Below are positions 1-8,655 of a stretch of 64,000 bases of DNA, one piece after another. The stretch covers positions 5,022,001-5,086,000 of the forward strand of contig NZ_CP024996.1 in the NCBI RefSeq assembly GCF_003719195.1, read 5' to 3'. A program made the translations under genes and the position numbers. This DNA is from Herbaspirillum rubrisubalbicans (GTDB lineage: Bacteria; Pseudomonadota; Gammaproteobacteria; Burkholderiales; Burkholderiaceae_D). The first letter of the stretch is position 1; the number at the start of each line of letters is the position of its first letter. The notes below the pieces were generated by a model. The model was not told where the DNA came from. It saw nothing but the letters and a program-made list of their open reading frames with translations, and ran no database searches.

Positions 1-39
1 TTCTTCAGCCAGTCATCCTGGCGACCTGTGATCCTGCCC

Positions 40-612
40 ATGCCGACCATGAAAGCCAAAGCCGCCCTTCCTCCTTCCGCAGACACCGCCGCGCAAGCCG
101 CCACGGTGACCGCGCTGGCCGAGGCGCAGTTGCGCGAGGCCGGGGTGCGCGTGACGCAAGCCCGGGTCAATGTGCTGGGGGCGTTGCTGGAAACCCGCAG
201 CGCGGCGTCACACCAGGATATCCAGGACCGCTTTGCCGACATGGACCGGGTCACCCTCTACCGTGCTCTGGATTGCCTCACCGAAGCCGGCCTGGCCCAC
301 AAGATCTCCAGCGATGACCGCATCTTCCGCTACAGCGCTGGGGCCGATCACCCCGAGCATGGCCTGCACGACCATTCCCAAGGCAAGCAGCACCAGCATG
401 GCCACTTCAAGTGCACCCGCTGCAACCGGGTATTTTGCCTGGATGCCAGCGATGGCACCGACTTCCTGGCCACCGTCCTGCCCGAGGCCGAACGCCACCA
501 GTCCACCGCCGCGCAATTGCAATCGGCACTGCGCAAGACCCTGGGCAAGGGTTTCCAGAGTCACGAAGTGGAACTGACCATCAAGGGCTGGTGCGCCGAT
601 TGCGCCGACTGA
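40..612 (+). CDS. Fur-family (Zur-like) metal-responsive repressor
   Basis: The product is a Fur-superfamily DNA-binding repressor. A winged-helix domain spans about residues 30-95, with a recognition helix around DRVTLYRALDCL. A dimerisation and metal-binding domain follows. Two CxxC pairs (CTRC near 125 and CADC near 185) fit the structural zinc site of Fur/Zur proteins. Between the domains is a very histidine-rich stretch (about residues 104-122) that could bind zinc or another metal. Starts are possible at GTG 28, ATG 40 and ATG 49, and none has a clear ribosome binding site; 40 was chosen arbitrarily. The gene converges on the nucleotidase gene 20 bases downstream. Assignment to Fur family is firm; Zur rather than Fur or PerR is inferred from the Cys and His pattern. 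Confidence 0.9.
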   Translation: MPTMKAKAALPPSADTAAQAATVTALAEAQLREAGVRVTQARVNVLGALLETRSAASHQDIQDRFADMDRVTLYRALDCLTEAGLAHKISSDDRIFRYSAGADHPEHGLHDHSQGKQHQHGHFKCTRCNRVFCLDASDGTDFLATVLPEAERHQSTAAQLQSALRKTLGKGFQSHEVELTIKGWCADCAD

Positions 613-632
613 TTTCGGTAGACTTCTTCACT

Positions 633-1370
633 TCAACGCAGCGCTCCTAGCGCCACAAGCCGTCGCGGCAACTGCCGCACTGAACGAACCTTCACATCGA
701 CATAAGCCGGCAAGCGACTCAGCACCCGCTGCCCGCCGATAGGCCCCAGCAGCGCCTGACTGCCGCGCAGGTACTGGGTCACCCAGGCCGTGCGCACGCC
801 CAGTTCGCGGGCGCTGCGCAGATTGTCCACCGTATCCTCGACCAGGATGCAGCGCCGCGGCGCCACCTTGTGTCGTGCCAGCAGCTTGCGCAGCAGGAGG
901 CGCGAGGGCTTGGGCCGTAATTGCCGATGCACGTGCATGGATTCGATGGAAATGTGATGCGAGAAATGCCGCTGCAGCCCCAGATGACGCACCAGCTCGC
1001 GCGAATAACGACGCGGCGCATTGGTCAGCAGGATCTTTTGCCCCGGCAACTGCGACAGCCAGCGACCGATGCCACGCTCGGCGCGCACCATGCCGGGCAG
1101 GTCGTCGAAGAGATGCGCCTCGTGCAGGAATTCATCCACCCCCAGGCCGTGATGGCGCACCAGGCCCAGCAGGGTGGCGCCGTACAGCTTCCAGTAATGC
1201 CGCCGCAAATAATTGACCGCCGCTTCGTCGCTGGGCTGGCCATCATGGTCCAGCACCCGCTTGATGATGCGGTTCATATTGGTATTGATGGCCGGGAAGA
1301 TAGCGTGCGAGGCGTTGTGCAGGGTGTTGTCGAGATCGAATAGCCAGAGCGGTGTAGTATTGGGCGCCAT
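633..1370 (-). CDS. HAD-superfamily pyrimidine 5'-nucleotidase
   Basis: The product is a haloacid-dehalogenase fold phosphatase of the pyrimidine 5'-nucleotidase (SDT1/YjjG-like) type, which dephosphorylates UMP, CMP or related nucleotides. HAD motif I is FDLDNTLHN near the N terminus (nucleophile Asp and acid-base Asp). Motif II is LLTNAP, and motif IV is the VEDTVDN segment near residue 195. The start at 1370 gives a product beginning directly before motif I. An upstream in-frame ATG at 1421 would add 17 residues with no domain content. The gene is divergent from the TraB-like gene with about 80 bases between starts, so the two share a promoter region. Confidence 0.9.
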   Translation of the reverse strand: MAPNTTPLWLFDLDNTLHNASHAIFPAINTNMNRIIKRVLDHDGQPSDEAAVNYLRRHYWKLYGATLLGLVRHHGLGVDEFLHEAHLFDDLPGMVRAERGIGRWLSQLPGQKILLTNAPRRYSRELVRHLGLQRHFSHHISIESMHVHRQLRPKPSRLLLRKLLARHKVAPRRCILVEDTVDNLRSARELGVRTAWVTQYLRGSQALLGPIGGQRVLSRLPAYVDVKVRSVRQLPRRLVALGALR

Positions 1371-1450
1371 AAATGAGACCGGCGCGCCCGCCACGACCAT
1401 GGACGCGCCTTGAACAAGCAAGGAAAGAAAGGCCAGCAGTGACCGGATTG

Positions 1451-2371
1451 ATGCAACGTTTGATTATAGTGAGTTTGACCTGGCTGTCCTGCTTTAACTT
1501 CCTGGCCCCGGCCCGGGCGGCCACTACCGCCGACACGGTCCAGCCGGCGCCACCGCGTGGCGCGCTCTACCAGGTCTCCGATGGCCGTCACACGCTGCTG
1601 CTGTTCGGCACCATCCACGTAGGCGCCCCCGACTTCTATCCGCTGGAACCGCGCCTGACCCGCGCCCTGGCCGCCGCCCCCGTCCTGGCGCTGGAGCTTG
1701 ACCCAGCGAACACCGGCGCCATGCAAAGCGCAGTGCAGCGCCATGGCCTGTACCCTGCCGGCGAACACCTGCTGGACCAGCTCGACGCCCCCTTGCGCGA
1801 GCGCACCGAGTCAGCCTTGCAAGGTCTGGGCATGGTGCCGGCATCGGTACAGCAACTGCGCCCCTGGATGCTGGCCATGGTCTTGTCCGTGCAGCAATAC
1901 GTGCGCCACGGCTACCGCACCGACCTGGCCGTGGACAGCCACCTGGCCGCAACCGTGCGCGCCCATGGCGGCAAGGTGGTCGAACTGGAAAGCGCCGAGC
2001 GCCAGATGGCCATCTTCAGCAAGCTGGGGCAGGCGCAACAGATCCAGTTCCTGGCCGATACCCTGCAGGAGCTGGACGATGCCAACCTCACCCGCAAGCT
2101 CGATTTCCTGGTCGATGCCTGGCGCCACGCCGACAGTGCCGGCTTTGCCAATGCGCTCAAGGAACTGCAAGAGGACGGCAGCTTCTCCAGCCACTTCACG
2201 GTCCAGGCCCTGCTGCGCGAGCGCAACCCGGGCCTGGCCGCCGGCATCGCCGAGCTACTGCAGCGGCAGGATCAGGCCGTGGCGGCCATCGGCATCCTGC
2301 ACCTGGTGGGGCCGGACAGTGTGCCGGTATTGCTGGGCAAGCGAGGCTTGCAGGTAAAACAACTTTATTGA
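1451..2371 (+). CDS. TraB/GumN family exported protein
   Basis: The product belongs to the TraB/GumN family, proposed metalloprotease-like proteins of the Tiki/TraB fold whose substrates in bacteria are unknown. The N terminus is a signal peptide (hydrophobic core after MQRLIIVSLTW, cleavage probably after the ARA site near residue 23). The conserved GTIHVG motif appears near residue 55, an E-rich ELE region follows, and the C terminus has the GILHLVG motif typical of the family. The ATG at 1451 was chosen because it places the signal sequence at the N terminus. It is predicted to act in the periplasm. Family assignment is confident; function is not known. Confidence 0.85.
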   Translation: MQRLIIVSLTWLSCFNFLAPARAATTADTVQPAPPRGALYQVSDGRHTLLLFGTIHVGAPDFYPLEPRLTRALAAAPVLALELDPANTGAMQSAVQRHGLYPAGEHLLDQLDAPLRERTESALQGLGMVPASVQQLRPWMLAMVLSVQQYVRHGYRTDLAVDSHLAATVRAHGGKVVELESAERQMAIFSKLGQAQQIQFLADTLQELDDANLTRKLDFLVDAWRHADSAGFANALKELQEDGSFSSHFTVQALLRERNPGLAAGIAELLQRQDQAVAAIGILHLVGPDSVPVLLGKRGLQVKQLY

Positions 2372-2400
2372 GCCCATCGGCGACTGTCCGCGCGGCGAAC

Positions 2401-2446
2401 AAAAAAGGGATGAGGTATAGGCTCATCCCTGGCTCATCCCTTTTGC
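2401..2446. terminator. Bidirectional terminator between TraB-like gene and argB
   Basis: A GGGATGAG arm with an A-run upstream can pair with either of two CTCATCCC copies, the second followed by TTTT. The full AAAAGGGATGAG/CTCATCCCTTTT pairing gives a 12-base stem at 2403-2444. It lies between two convergent genes, so it can serve both. Confidence 0.75.
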
Positions 2447-2467
2447 TTGCGGGCTGACGCCTACGGA

Positions 2468-3361
2468 TCAATGGGAACGGATCATGGTCCCGAAGGCCTG
2501 TTCGGTCAGCACTTCCAGCAGCAGCGAGTGCTCAATGCGACCATCGATGATGTGCACCGTGTTCACGCCCGACTTGGCCGCATCCAGCGCCGAGGAAATC
2601 TTGGGCAACATGCCGCCGGAGATGGTGCCATCGGCGAACATCTCATCGATCTCGCGCGCCGACAGGTCGGTGAGCAGCTTACCGGCCTTGTCCTGGACGC
2701 CAGCGATGTTGGTCATCATGATCAGCTTTTCGGCGTGCAGGATCTCGGCGATCTTGCCGGCCACCACGTCGGCGTTGATGTTGTAGGCCTGGCCATCGTC
2801 ACCAAAGCCGATAGGCGAGATGATGGGGATGAAGGCGTCATCCTGCAGCGCCTTGACCACGGCCGGGTTGATCGCCTCGATCTCGCCCACGTAACCGATG
2901 TCGAGGTAGGCGCCCGGATGCTCCTTGTCCGGCATCTGCATCTTGCGCGCACGGATCAGGCCGCCATCCTTGCCGGTCAGGCCCACCGCCTGGCCGCCAT
3001 AGTGATTGATCAGCATCACGATGTCCTGCTGCACCTCGCCGCCCAGCACCCATTCCACCACTTCCATGGTTTCTTCGTCGGTAATGCGCATACCCTGCAC
3101 GAAGGTACCTTGCTTGCCGATCTTCTTGAGCGCTGCATCGATCTGCGGACCACCACCGTGGACCACCACCGGGTTCATGCCCACCAGCTTCAACAGGATC
3201 ACGTCGCGGGCAAAGCCGTGCTTGAGGCTTTCCTCGGTCATGGCATTGCCACCGTACTTGACCACGATGGTCTTGCCATGGAATTTGCGGATGTACGGCA
3301 GCGCCTCGGCCAGGATTTCGGCTTTGATCTGGGGGGCTACGTGGGTCAGGTCGGTGGTCAT
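2468..3361 (-). CDS. argB: Acetylglutamate kinase
   Basis: ArgB phosphorylates N-acetyl-L-glutamate with ATP, the second step of arginine synthesis, in the cytoplasm. The product of 297 residues has the amino-acid-kinase fold. Visible motifs are VVKYGGNAM near the N terminus, the substrate-binding GGGPQID loop near residue 70, the [12 protein letters not shown] segment and the C-terminal [11 protein letters not shown] motif. The start at 3361 ([11 protein letters not shown]) gives the family length; the longer open frame upstream has no conserved sequence. It is the last gene of a leftward series birA-coaX-SPOR-argB, 121 bases after the SPOR gene, and may have its own promoter in that gap. 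Confidence 0.97.
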   Translation of the reverse strand: MTTDLTHVAPQIKAEILAEALPYIRKFHGKTIVVKYGGNAMTEESLKHGFARDVILLKLVGMNPVVVHGGGPQIDAALKKIGKQGTFVQGMRITDEETMEVVEWVLGGEVQQDIVMLINHYGGQAVGLTGKDGGLIRARKMQMPDKEHPGAYLDIGYVGEIEAINPAVVKALQDDAFIPIISPIGFGDDGQAYNINADVVAGKIAEILHAEKLIMMTNIAGVQDKAGKLLTDLSAREIDEMFADGTISGGMLPKISSALDAAKSGVNTVHIIDGRIEHSLLLEVLTEQAFGTMIRSH

Positions 3362-3482
3362 GGCATGGTCCTGTGGATGGGATGGGGATGGGGATGCGTT
3401 TAGGGACGGGATTTTACATGGAAAGCAGGCCGACTTCGCAGCGCAACATGCAGCCTGTCCGATCCAGGCAACGTTGCCGTGC

Positions 3483-4286
3483 TCAGGCGCTGCAGGCGCG
3501 GATTTCCTGGTCGGGGAACGCACTCTTGATGTTCTCCAGGGCAGTGCGAGCTTCCGGTGTCAGGTCACGCAACTGGAACACCTGCTTGCCGGCCCCGGAA
3601 CGACGCGCAATGATACGTGCGCTGCGCACCCCGCGCGAGATCAACTGGCCGACATAAGCCTTGGCTGCCTCCTCGGTACGGAAGATGCCCAGCGAGACGC
3701 CATAGCGCAGCGCCGGATTGGGAAAACTGTCGGGAATGACGTAGAAGTCGCCAATGCCTAACCGGCGCAGCTCGGCAACGCGGCGATCAGCGCCCTCGCG
3801 CCCTCCCTCGGGGGCGATATAGACCATGTGACTGGTCACGTCCTGGGTCAGCTTCTGGACCACCTTGTCACCCAGGTTCAGGCTGGCCAGTTGCTCCGAG
3901 AAGCGGCGCGCATCCGCAGCGGTGAAGTTGCCCACTTCGGTACAGGAGGGGGTGACGGCGACTGTCTGGGTGGCGGCAGTCGGAGCCGGCTGAGTCGCAG
4001 TGGTGGAGGTGGTGGATGTAGCGGGCGTGAGCGTGGCCGCAGCGGCCGGCGCCGTCGCTGTGGCATCCGCACTGGCCACCTGGGCTGTGGACGGCTGGGC
4101 GCGCAGTTGCGAGGCCAGCTTTTCGCTATTGGCCGGCAACACGCTCAACAGTTCAGGATGCAATTGCTGGGCCAGGCGCTGGGGTTCGCGGCGCTCGGTG
4201 GCGCTGGCGCCGAAATAGCCACGCGTCAATCCGAACAGGACCACGTTACCTGCCAGCAATAGCCAAAAAAGCAGTTTCAGCTTCAT
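3483..4286 (-). CDS. SPOR-domain membrane-anchored protein
   Basis: The 267-residue product starts with one transmembrane helix (residues 3-20). A low-complexity Ala/Thr/Pro-rich periplasmic linker follows (about 75-110), then a C-terminal SPOR domain (about 180-255, [18 protein letters not shown] then [10 protein letters not shown]). SPOR domains bind denuded septal peptidoglycan, so a role at the division site is probable. It lies 58 bases downstream of coaX on the same strand; the birA-coaX-SPOR order is common in Betaproteobacteria. The gene has no specific name that I can justify. Confidence 0.85.
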   Translation of the reverse strand: MKLKLLFWLLLAGNVVLFGLTRGYFGASATERREPQRLAQQLHPELLSVLPANSEKLASQLRAQPSTAQVASADATATAPAAAATLTPATSTTSTTATQPAPTAATQTVAVTPSCTEVGNFTAADARRFSEQLASLNLGDKVVQKLTQDVTSHMVYIAPEGGREGADRRVAELRRLGIGDFYVIPDSFPNPALRYGVSLGIFRTEEAAKAYVGQLISRGVRSARIIARRSGAGKQVFQLRDLTPEARTALENIKSAFPDQEIRACSA

Positions 4287-4344
4287 CCTTGCCTTGTCTT
4301 TCCTTGCCCTGGTTGATTCTTCGATTGCCTGGATGGACCGGCGC

Positions 4345-5130
4345 TCAGCATTCCTGGTTCATCGCTACCTGCAGGCCGATGAGCACCAGATTATCCACCT
4401 TTTCCAGCGGCGTCTCGCCCAGCGCCAGGTAAGGTGCCAGCAGCAAGCCCGCGCCCCCGGCCAGCAGGCAGCGCAGGCTGGCCTGCGGACGCTGGCGACG
4501 ACGTTCGGCCAACGCGTGCTCGATCGCCCCGACCTGGGCGGCGATGCAACCGGAGACGATGGCCTCCACCGTATTGTCGGCGAACACCCGCTCAGGCGGG
4601 GCGGCGCCATCGATGCGCGGCAACTGGGCGGTATTCAAGGCCAGCGAGGTCGCCATGGTGCCAAACCCCGGCAGGATCATGCCGCCCTCGAAGACGCCCT
4701 CGGCACTGACCACGTCGATGGTGGTGGCCGTACCGCAGGTGGCCACCAATAATTCCTCGCCGGCAAACAGCGCGCGCGCACCGATGGCAGCGGCAAAGCG
4801 ATCGCATCCCAGCTGGCCGGGATGGCGGTAGCCATTGCGCAGCCCGGCCCGTTGCGGGGTGGAGGCAAACCACTCGACGATCACGCGGGGGCCGAACGCC
4901 TGTAGCAGGATGGCCTGCAGACTCTCATGCAAGGCCGCGCCGGCGACATTGGAGATGCACACCTGCAAGTCGCTGCCGGACCTGGCCAGGCCGGCCCACT
5001 GCGGCACCAGTGCCGAGAAGTCGGCGCGATCCACGGCCCCCTGCTGGTGCCAGCAGCCCAGCGCCGGAGCGACCGGGTCGGCCACGGCCCACTTGATGCG
5101 GGTATTGCCTGCGTCAACCAGCAGCATCAT
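4345..5130 (-). CDS. coaX: Type III pantothenate kinase
   Basis: CoaX phosphorylates pantothenate, the first committed step of coenzyme A synthesis. The 261-residue product belongs to the ASKHA fold: the N-terminal phosphate loop LLVDAGNTRIKW and the second phosphate-binding segment CGTATTIDVV are present, with GCDRFAA-like sequence (LGCDRFAAAIGA) between them. Its start overlaps the stop of birA by four bases (ATGA), so translation is probably coupled. No other pantothenate kinase is visible in the window. Confidence 0.95.
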   Translation of the reverse strand: MMLLVDAGNTRIKWAVADPVAPALGCWHQQGAVDRADFSALVPQWAGLARSGSDLQVCISNVAGAALHESLQAILLQAFGPRVIVEWFASTPQRAGLRNGYRHPGQLGCDRFAAAIGARALFAGEELLVATCGTATTIDVVSAEGVFEGGMILPGFGTMATSLALNTAQLPRIDGAAPPERVFADNTVEAIVSGCIAAQVGAIEHALAERRRQRPQASLRCLLAGGAGLLLAPYLALGETPLEKVDNLVLIGLQVAMNQEC

Positions 5131-5978
5131 CCGTCCTGCAGACGCAAGGAGACATCACCGGCCAGCACCTCGATCTGCCCGGCCTCGGTATCGATCAGGA
5201 AGCGGCCCATCATGTCCACTCCCAGCGCAATCCCCTCATGGACCACACGGCCGTTATCGACGATCTTGACCGACTGCCCGGCATAGGCGTGGAAGGTTTC
5301 CCAACGCTTGACGAAGGCGCCGAAGCCGCGCTGTTCGAATTCGGTCAGCACCTCTGACAAGGCGCTGACGATGATGGCCAGCACCGTTTCGCGCGGCGGC
5401 TTCTGCAATTCGGGCGCCGATCCCACCGCGCGTTGCAATTCATCTTCCAGCCCCGACGGCACCCCCAGGTTCAGGCCGATGCCGATGACGGCCCAGGTCG
5501 CATCGGCACGGCCGCCCTCGGCAGCAGTCTCGATCAGGATGCCGGCCAGCTTGGCGCCATCGCGCAGCACGTCATTGGGCCATTTCAATTGCGGTCGTAT
5601 GCCGAACACCTCCAGCGCCTCGGCCAGGGCCACGCCGACGGCCAACGGCAAGCCCAGGAGCGCGTGTGTGGGCCGCTGCAGGCGCCAGGCCAGCGAAAAG
5701 GTCAGCGAATCCTGCGGCTGGGCGCGCCAGGGCCGACCAGCGCGGCCACGGCCGGCGGTCTGGCGGTCGGCCACCAGCAGCAAGGGGCGCTGCAGGCTGG
5801 AAAGACGTTGCATCAGGTCGATGTTGGTGGAACCGGTCTGGGCTACCGCCTCGACGTCGATACGCTGCTGGCCTTGCGGATCGGAACCGGCCAGCAACAT
5901 GCCGATGCGCTCGGGGCGCACCAGCGGTGCCGAATCGGGTTCGGCGGACAAGGGAAAAGTCAGGGTCATGCTGCGCAT
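5127..5978 (-). CDS. birA: Biotin--[acetyl-CoA-carboxylase] ligase, lacking the DNA-binding domain
   Basis: BirA activates biotin as biotinyl-AMP and transfers it to the BCCP subunit of acetyl-CoA carboxylase. The catalytic domain is clear: TGSTNIDLM, the GRGRAGRPW biotin/AMP loop, then LKWPNDVL with the catalytic Lys, and a small C-terminal SH3-like domain. The protein begins only about 45 residues before the catalytic core, so the N-terminal winged helix of the E. coli bifunctional repressor is missing; this is a monofunctional (class I) ligase. An ATG nine bases inside (5969) is an alternative start. It is the first gene of the birA-coaX-SPOR series and is divergent from the VanZ gene. Confidence 0.94.
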   Translation of the reverse strand: MRSMTLTFPLSAEPDSAPLVRPERIGMLLAGSDPQGQQRIDVEAVAQTGSTNIDLMQRLSSLQRPLLLVADRQTAGRGRAGRPWRAQPQDSLTFSLAWRLQRPTHALLGLPLAVGVALAEALEVFGIRPQLKWPNDVLRDGAKLAGILIETAAEGGRADATWAVIGIGLNLGVPSGLEDELQRAVGSAPELQKPPRETVLAIIVSALSEVLTEFEQRGFGAFVKRWETFHAYAGQSVKIVDNGRVVHEGIALGVDMMGRFLIDTEAGQIEVLAGDVSLRLQDG

Positions 5979-6061
5979 TGTAACGGCAGTGGGCCTGTGC
6001 GCGAATGTAAAGCCTGCTCTCGGTCAGCCCGAGGCCACCGAAATCGGTTACCCTCTGGCCC

Positions 6062-7213
6062 ATGCCCGCCCCGCCCGACCACGCCCCCGTGCTTCCCGCC
6101 ACCCCGGCCAGCGCTCCGGTGGCCTCGTCGTTCGCCCGCGTGAGCCTGCTGGTCTATACGCTCTTGATCGTCTATGCCAGCTGGTACCCCTTCTCCGGCT
6201 GGCGCGACATCGGCATCAAGCCCTTCGATTACCTGGGCGCGCGCCTGCCCTATTACTGGACCGGCTTCGACGTCTGGACCAATGTCGCCGGCTATGCCCC
6301 GTTGGGCCTGCTGCTGGTGCTGTCCCTGTATCCGCTGTTGCGCCCGTGGTGGGCAGTCTGGCCTGCTGCACTGGCCGGGGTGCTGCTGTCGGCCTGCATG
6401 GAAGCGGTCCAGACCTACCTCCCCACCCGCGTGCCCTCCAATCTGGATCTGTTGACCAATTCCATCGGCGTGACTCTCGGGGCCTTGCTGGGCGCGGCCT
6501 GCAGCCGCTACTTCCTGCAGGAGAGCCGTTTTTTGCTGCTGCGGCGACGCTGGTTCTCCAGCCAAGCCAGCCGCGGGCTGGTGGTCGCCGGGCTATGGCC
6601 ACTGGCGCTGATCTATCCGCAGAACCACCTGTTCGGCCTGGGCCACCTGGTGCCGCCCGTATCGGCCTTCTTTTCCGACCTGCTCGACACTCCCATCGAC
6701 CTGGCCACCACCTGGCTCAACAGTGCGCAACTGAGCGCCGAGCAATACTGGCTGGCCGACGTCATCGTCACTGCCTGCGGGCTGACCGGCGCGGCCCTGT
6801 TGATGTTGCTGCTGCTGGGCCGCCAGGCGCCGCGCCGACGCCTGGTCACGCTCTACCTGCTGGGCTGCATCGCCGCCAAATCGCTGGCCTGCGCGCTCTT
6901 CTTCGCGCCGCAGAATGCCTTCGTCTGGATCTCGCCCAGCGCCGTGGGCGGCATCATGCTGGGCACCATGATGATTGCCGGACTGACCTGGGCACCGCCC
7001 GCGGCGCAGCGCCGGGTGGCGGCGCTGGCGCTGATCCTCGCCCTGGTGGTGACCAATGCGGTGCCGGCCAATCCCTATTACCTCTCCACGCTGGAGACCT
7101 GGGTCCAGGGCAAATTCCTCAATTTCGACGGCGCTGCGCAATTCCTGTCGGTGCTGTGGCCCTTCCTGGCGATCTGGTTCCTGTTGCATCCGGTGCACCG
7201 CAGGCCAGGCTGA
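6062..7213 (+). CDS. VanZ-family multi-pass membrane protein
   Basis: The 383-residue product is an inner membrane protein with many hydrophobic helices from about residue 25 to the end. The VanZ-like domain occupies the first third, with the WYPFSGWRDIG motif, the NVAGYAPLG segment and LPTRVPSNLDLLTNSIG. The C-terminal half adds at least five more helices, so the protein is about twice the length of a minimal VanZ domain. Some VanZ proteins confer teicoplanin resistance in Gram-positive bacteria; no such role can be inferred here. The gene is transcribed away from birA. Confidence 0.8.
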   Translation: MPAPPDHAPVLPATPASAPVASSFARVSLLVYTLLIVYASWYPFSGWRDIGIKPFDYLGARLPYYWTGFDVWTNVAGYAPLGLLLVLSLYPLLRPWWAVWPAALAGVLLSACMEAVQTYLPTRVPSNLDLLTNSIGVTLGALLGAACSRYFLQESRFLLLRRRWFSSQASRGLVVAGLWPLALIYPQNHLFGLGHLVPPVSAFFSDLLDTPIDLATTWLNSAQLSAEQYWLADVIVTACGLTGAALLMLLLLGRQAPRRRLVTLYLLGCIAAKSLACALFFAPQNAFVWISPSAVGGIMLGTMMIAGLTWAPPAAQRRVAALALILALVVTNAVPANPYYLSTLETWVQGKFLNFDGAAQFLSVLWPFLAIWFLLHPVHRRPG

Positions 7214-7290
7214 GCGGGGTGTATCATTGACGCTTTGCCAGGCGTTGACGACCAGCGCCGGCACTGTCGCCACTCTCCACAGGCCCTTCC

Positions 7291-7617
7291 ATGAGCGATC
7301 AAGATCAACCCTACTACGAACACCACGTCTTCTTCTGCCTGAACCAACGCCAGCCGGGCGAGCGTACCTGCTGTGCCGACAAGGGTGCGCAGGCGGCCCA
7401 GGAACATGCCAAGAAACGCATCAAGCAACTGGGCCTGGCCGCGCCCGGCAAGGTGCGCATCAACAAGGCCGGCTGCCTGGAGCGTTGCGAGGAAGGTCCG
7501 GTGGTGGTGATCTACCCGCAAGGCACCTGGTACACCTATGTGGACCAGGAAGACATCGATGAAATCATCGACAGCCACATCGTCGGCGGCAAAGTGGTGG
7601 ATCGCCTGAAAATCTGA
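7291..7617 (+). CDS. Thioredoxin-like [2Fe-2S] ferredoxin
   Basis: The product is a 108-residue ferredoxin of the thioredoxin-like 2Fe-2S class, as seen in NuoE and Shethna-type proteins. Candidate cluster ligands are Cys16 (FFCLNQR), Cys28/29 (RTCCADKG) and the pair in KAGCLERCEEGP. A conserved VVVIYPQGTWY strand follows the second pair. It is a cytoplasmic electron carrier; its partner is not shown by the context. The gene is 78 bases upstream of the hydrolase gene and may be cotranscribed with it. Confidence 0.85.
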   Translation: MSDQDQPYYEHHVFFCLNQRQPGERTCCADKGAQAAQEHAKKRIKQLGLAAPGKVRINKAGCLERCEEGPVVVIYPQGTWYTYVDQEDIDEIIDSHIVGGKVVDRLKI

Positions 7618-7694
7618 AGATATGAAGGTTTGAACACCGACCTGCCCTGCAAGCCGCTTGCAGCAAGCTTCCCCTCATCCGTTTTTAGCAAGCC

Positions 7695-8357
7695 ATGAAC
7701 GTATACACCCAGCATTTCATGATCCCCGGCGCGGTCGGCCAGCTCGAATGCGCGCTGGACCTGCCGGACCCCGAGCAATTCGCCGCCCCGGTCGGCCTGG
7801 CCCTGGTAGCCCACCCGCATCCGCTGTATGGCGGCAGCATGGACAACAAGGTCGCGCAAACCCTGGCCCGCACCTTCCTGGCGCTGGGCTACGTGGCGGT
7901 GCGCATGAATTTCCGTGGCGTAGGCAAGTCCGAAGGCGTGCATGACCACGGCGCCGGCGAAACCGACGACATGGCGCTGCTGCTGCAGCACATGCGCACG
8001 CAATATCCCGACCTGCCGCTGGCGCTGGGTGGTTTTTCCTTCGGTACCTTCGTCCAGGCGCAATTGCAGCAGCGCCTGCTGCAACAGGACGCAGCCACGG
8101 CGGCCGAACGCCTGGTACTGGTGGGTACCGCCGCCGGCAAGTGGCCCATGCCGCCGGCTCCGGCCAATACCATCCTGATCCACGGCGAGCAGGACGACAC
8201 CATCCCGCTGTCGGCCGTGCTGGACTGGGCGCGCCCGCAGGAGCTGCCGGTGGTGGTGATTCCCGGATCGGACCACTTTTTTCACCGCAAGCTGCAACAT
8301 ATCAAGAACGTGGTGGTCGAAAGCTGGCATCGCCGCCCGGCGCAGCTTCAGGCTTGA
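7695..8357 (+). CDS. Alpha/beta hydrolase
   Basis: The 220-residue product is a serine hydrolase of the dienelactone-hydrolase/YsgA-like alpha/beta fold. The nucleophile elbow is GGFSFG, the acid is probably the Asp in HGEQDDTIP, and the catalytic His is in GSDHFFHRK. The HPHPLYGGSMDNKV segment and RMNFRGVGKSEG are conserved in this family, often annotated as a CocE/NonD-type hydrolase. The substrate is not known. No signal peptide is present, so it is cytoplasmic. Confidence 0.85.
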   Translation: MNVYTQHFMIPGAVGQLECALDLPDPEQFAAPVGLALVAHPHPLYGGSMDNKVAQTLARTFLALGYVAVRMNFRGVGKSEGVHDHGAGETDDMALLLQHMRTQYPDLPLALGGFSFGTFVQAQLQQRLLQQDAATAAERLVLVGTAAGKWPMPPAPANTILIHGEQDDTIPLSAVLDWARPQELPVVVIPGSDHFFHRKLQHIKNVVVESWHRRPAQLQA

Positions 8358-8655
8358 GTGTCTTTACGTTTTTTTACGCAACGCACCCAGGCATGAGGCC
8401 GGACGGCGCCGCACGATGCAGCAAAGGGCGCCATGCCGGTTTCGTGAGGGGATTTTCGGGGATGAAGATCCATTCAATTGGGAACGAAGCCGCGTGACGT
8501 TTTATAATTCAGTGCGTGCAGCCAGCCCGGCACTTCCCCGTGTCGCCGCCATGCTGCCGTCACCGATGGAACCAGACTGACCCGCCCTGCCTCACCCTCT
8601 TTTCAAACCAACAGCTACGATGTTCCCCCGTGCTGGCAATTTTTCTTAGGCACCG
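8358..8655 (+). promoter_or_regulatory. Upstream region of dacC with a TATAAT-like -10 element
   Basis: This 298-base gap has no credible gene. A perfect TATAAT hexamer sits at 8503-8508, about 150 bases before the dacC start. No convincing -35 hexamer lies at 16-18 bases upstream of it, so promoter status is tentative. Confidence 0.35.

Noticed and set aside
8392..8430. GC-rich motif GGCCGGACGGCGCCGC similar to one near 31370
   Set aside because: Similarity is short and fits the general composition; no repeat family could be supported.
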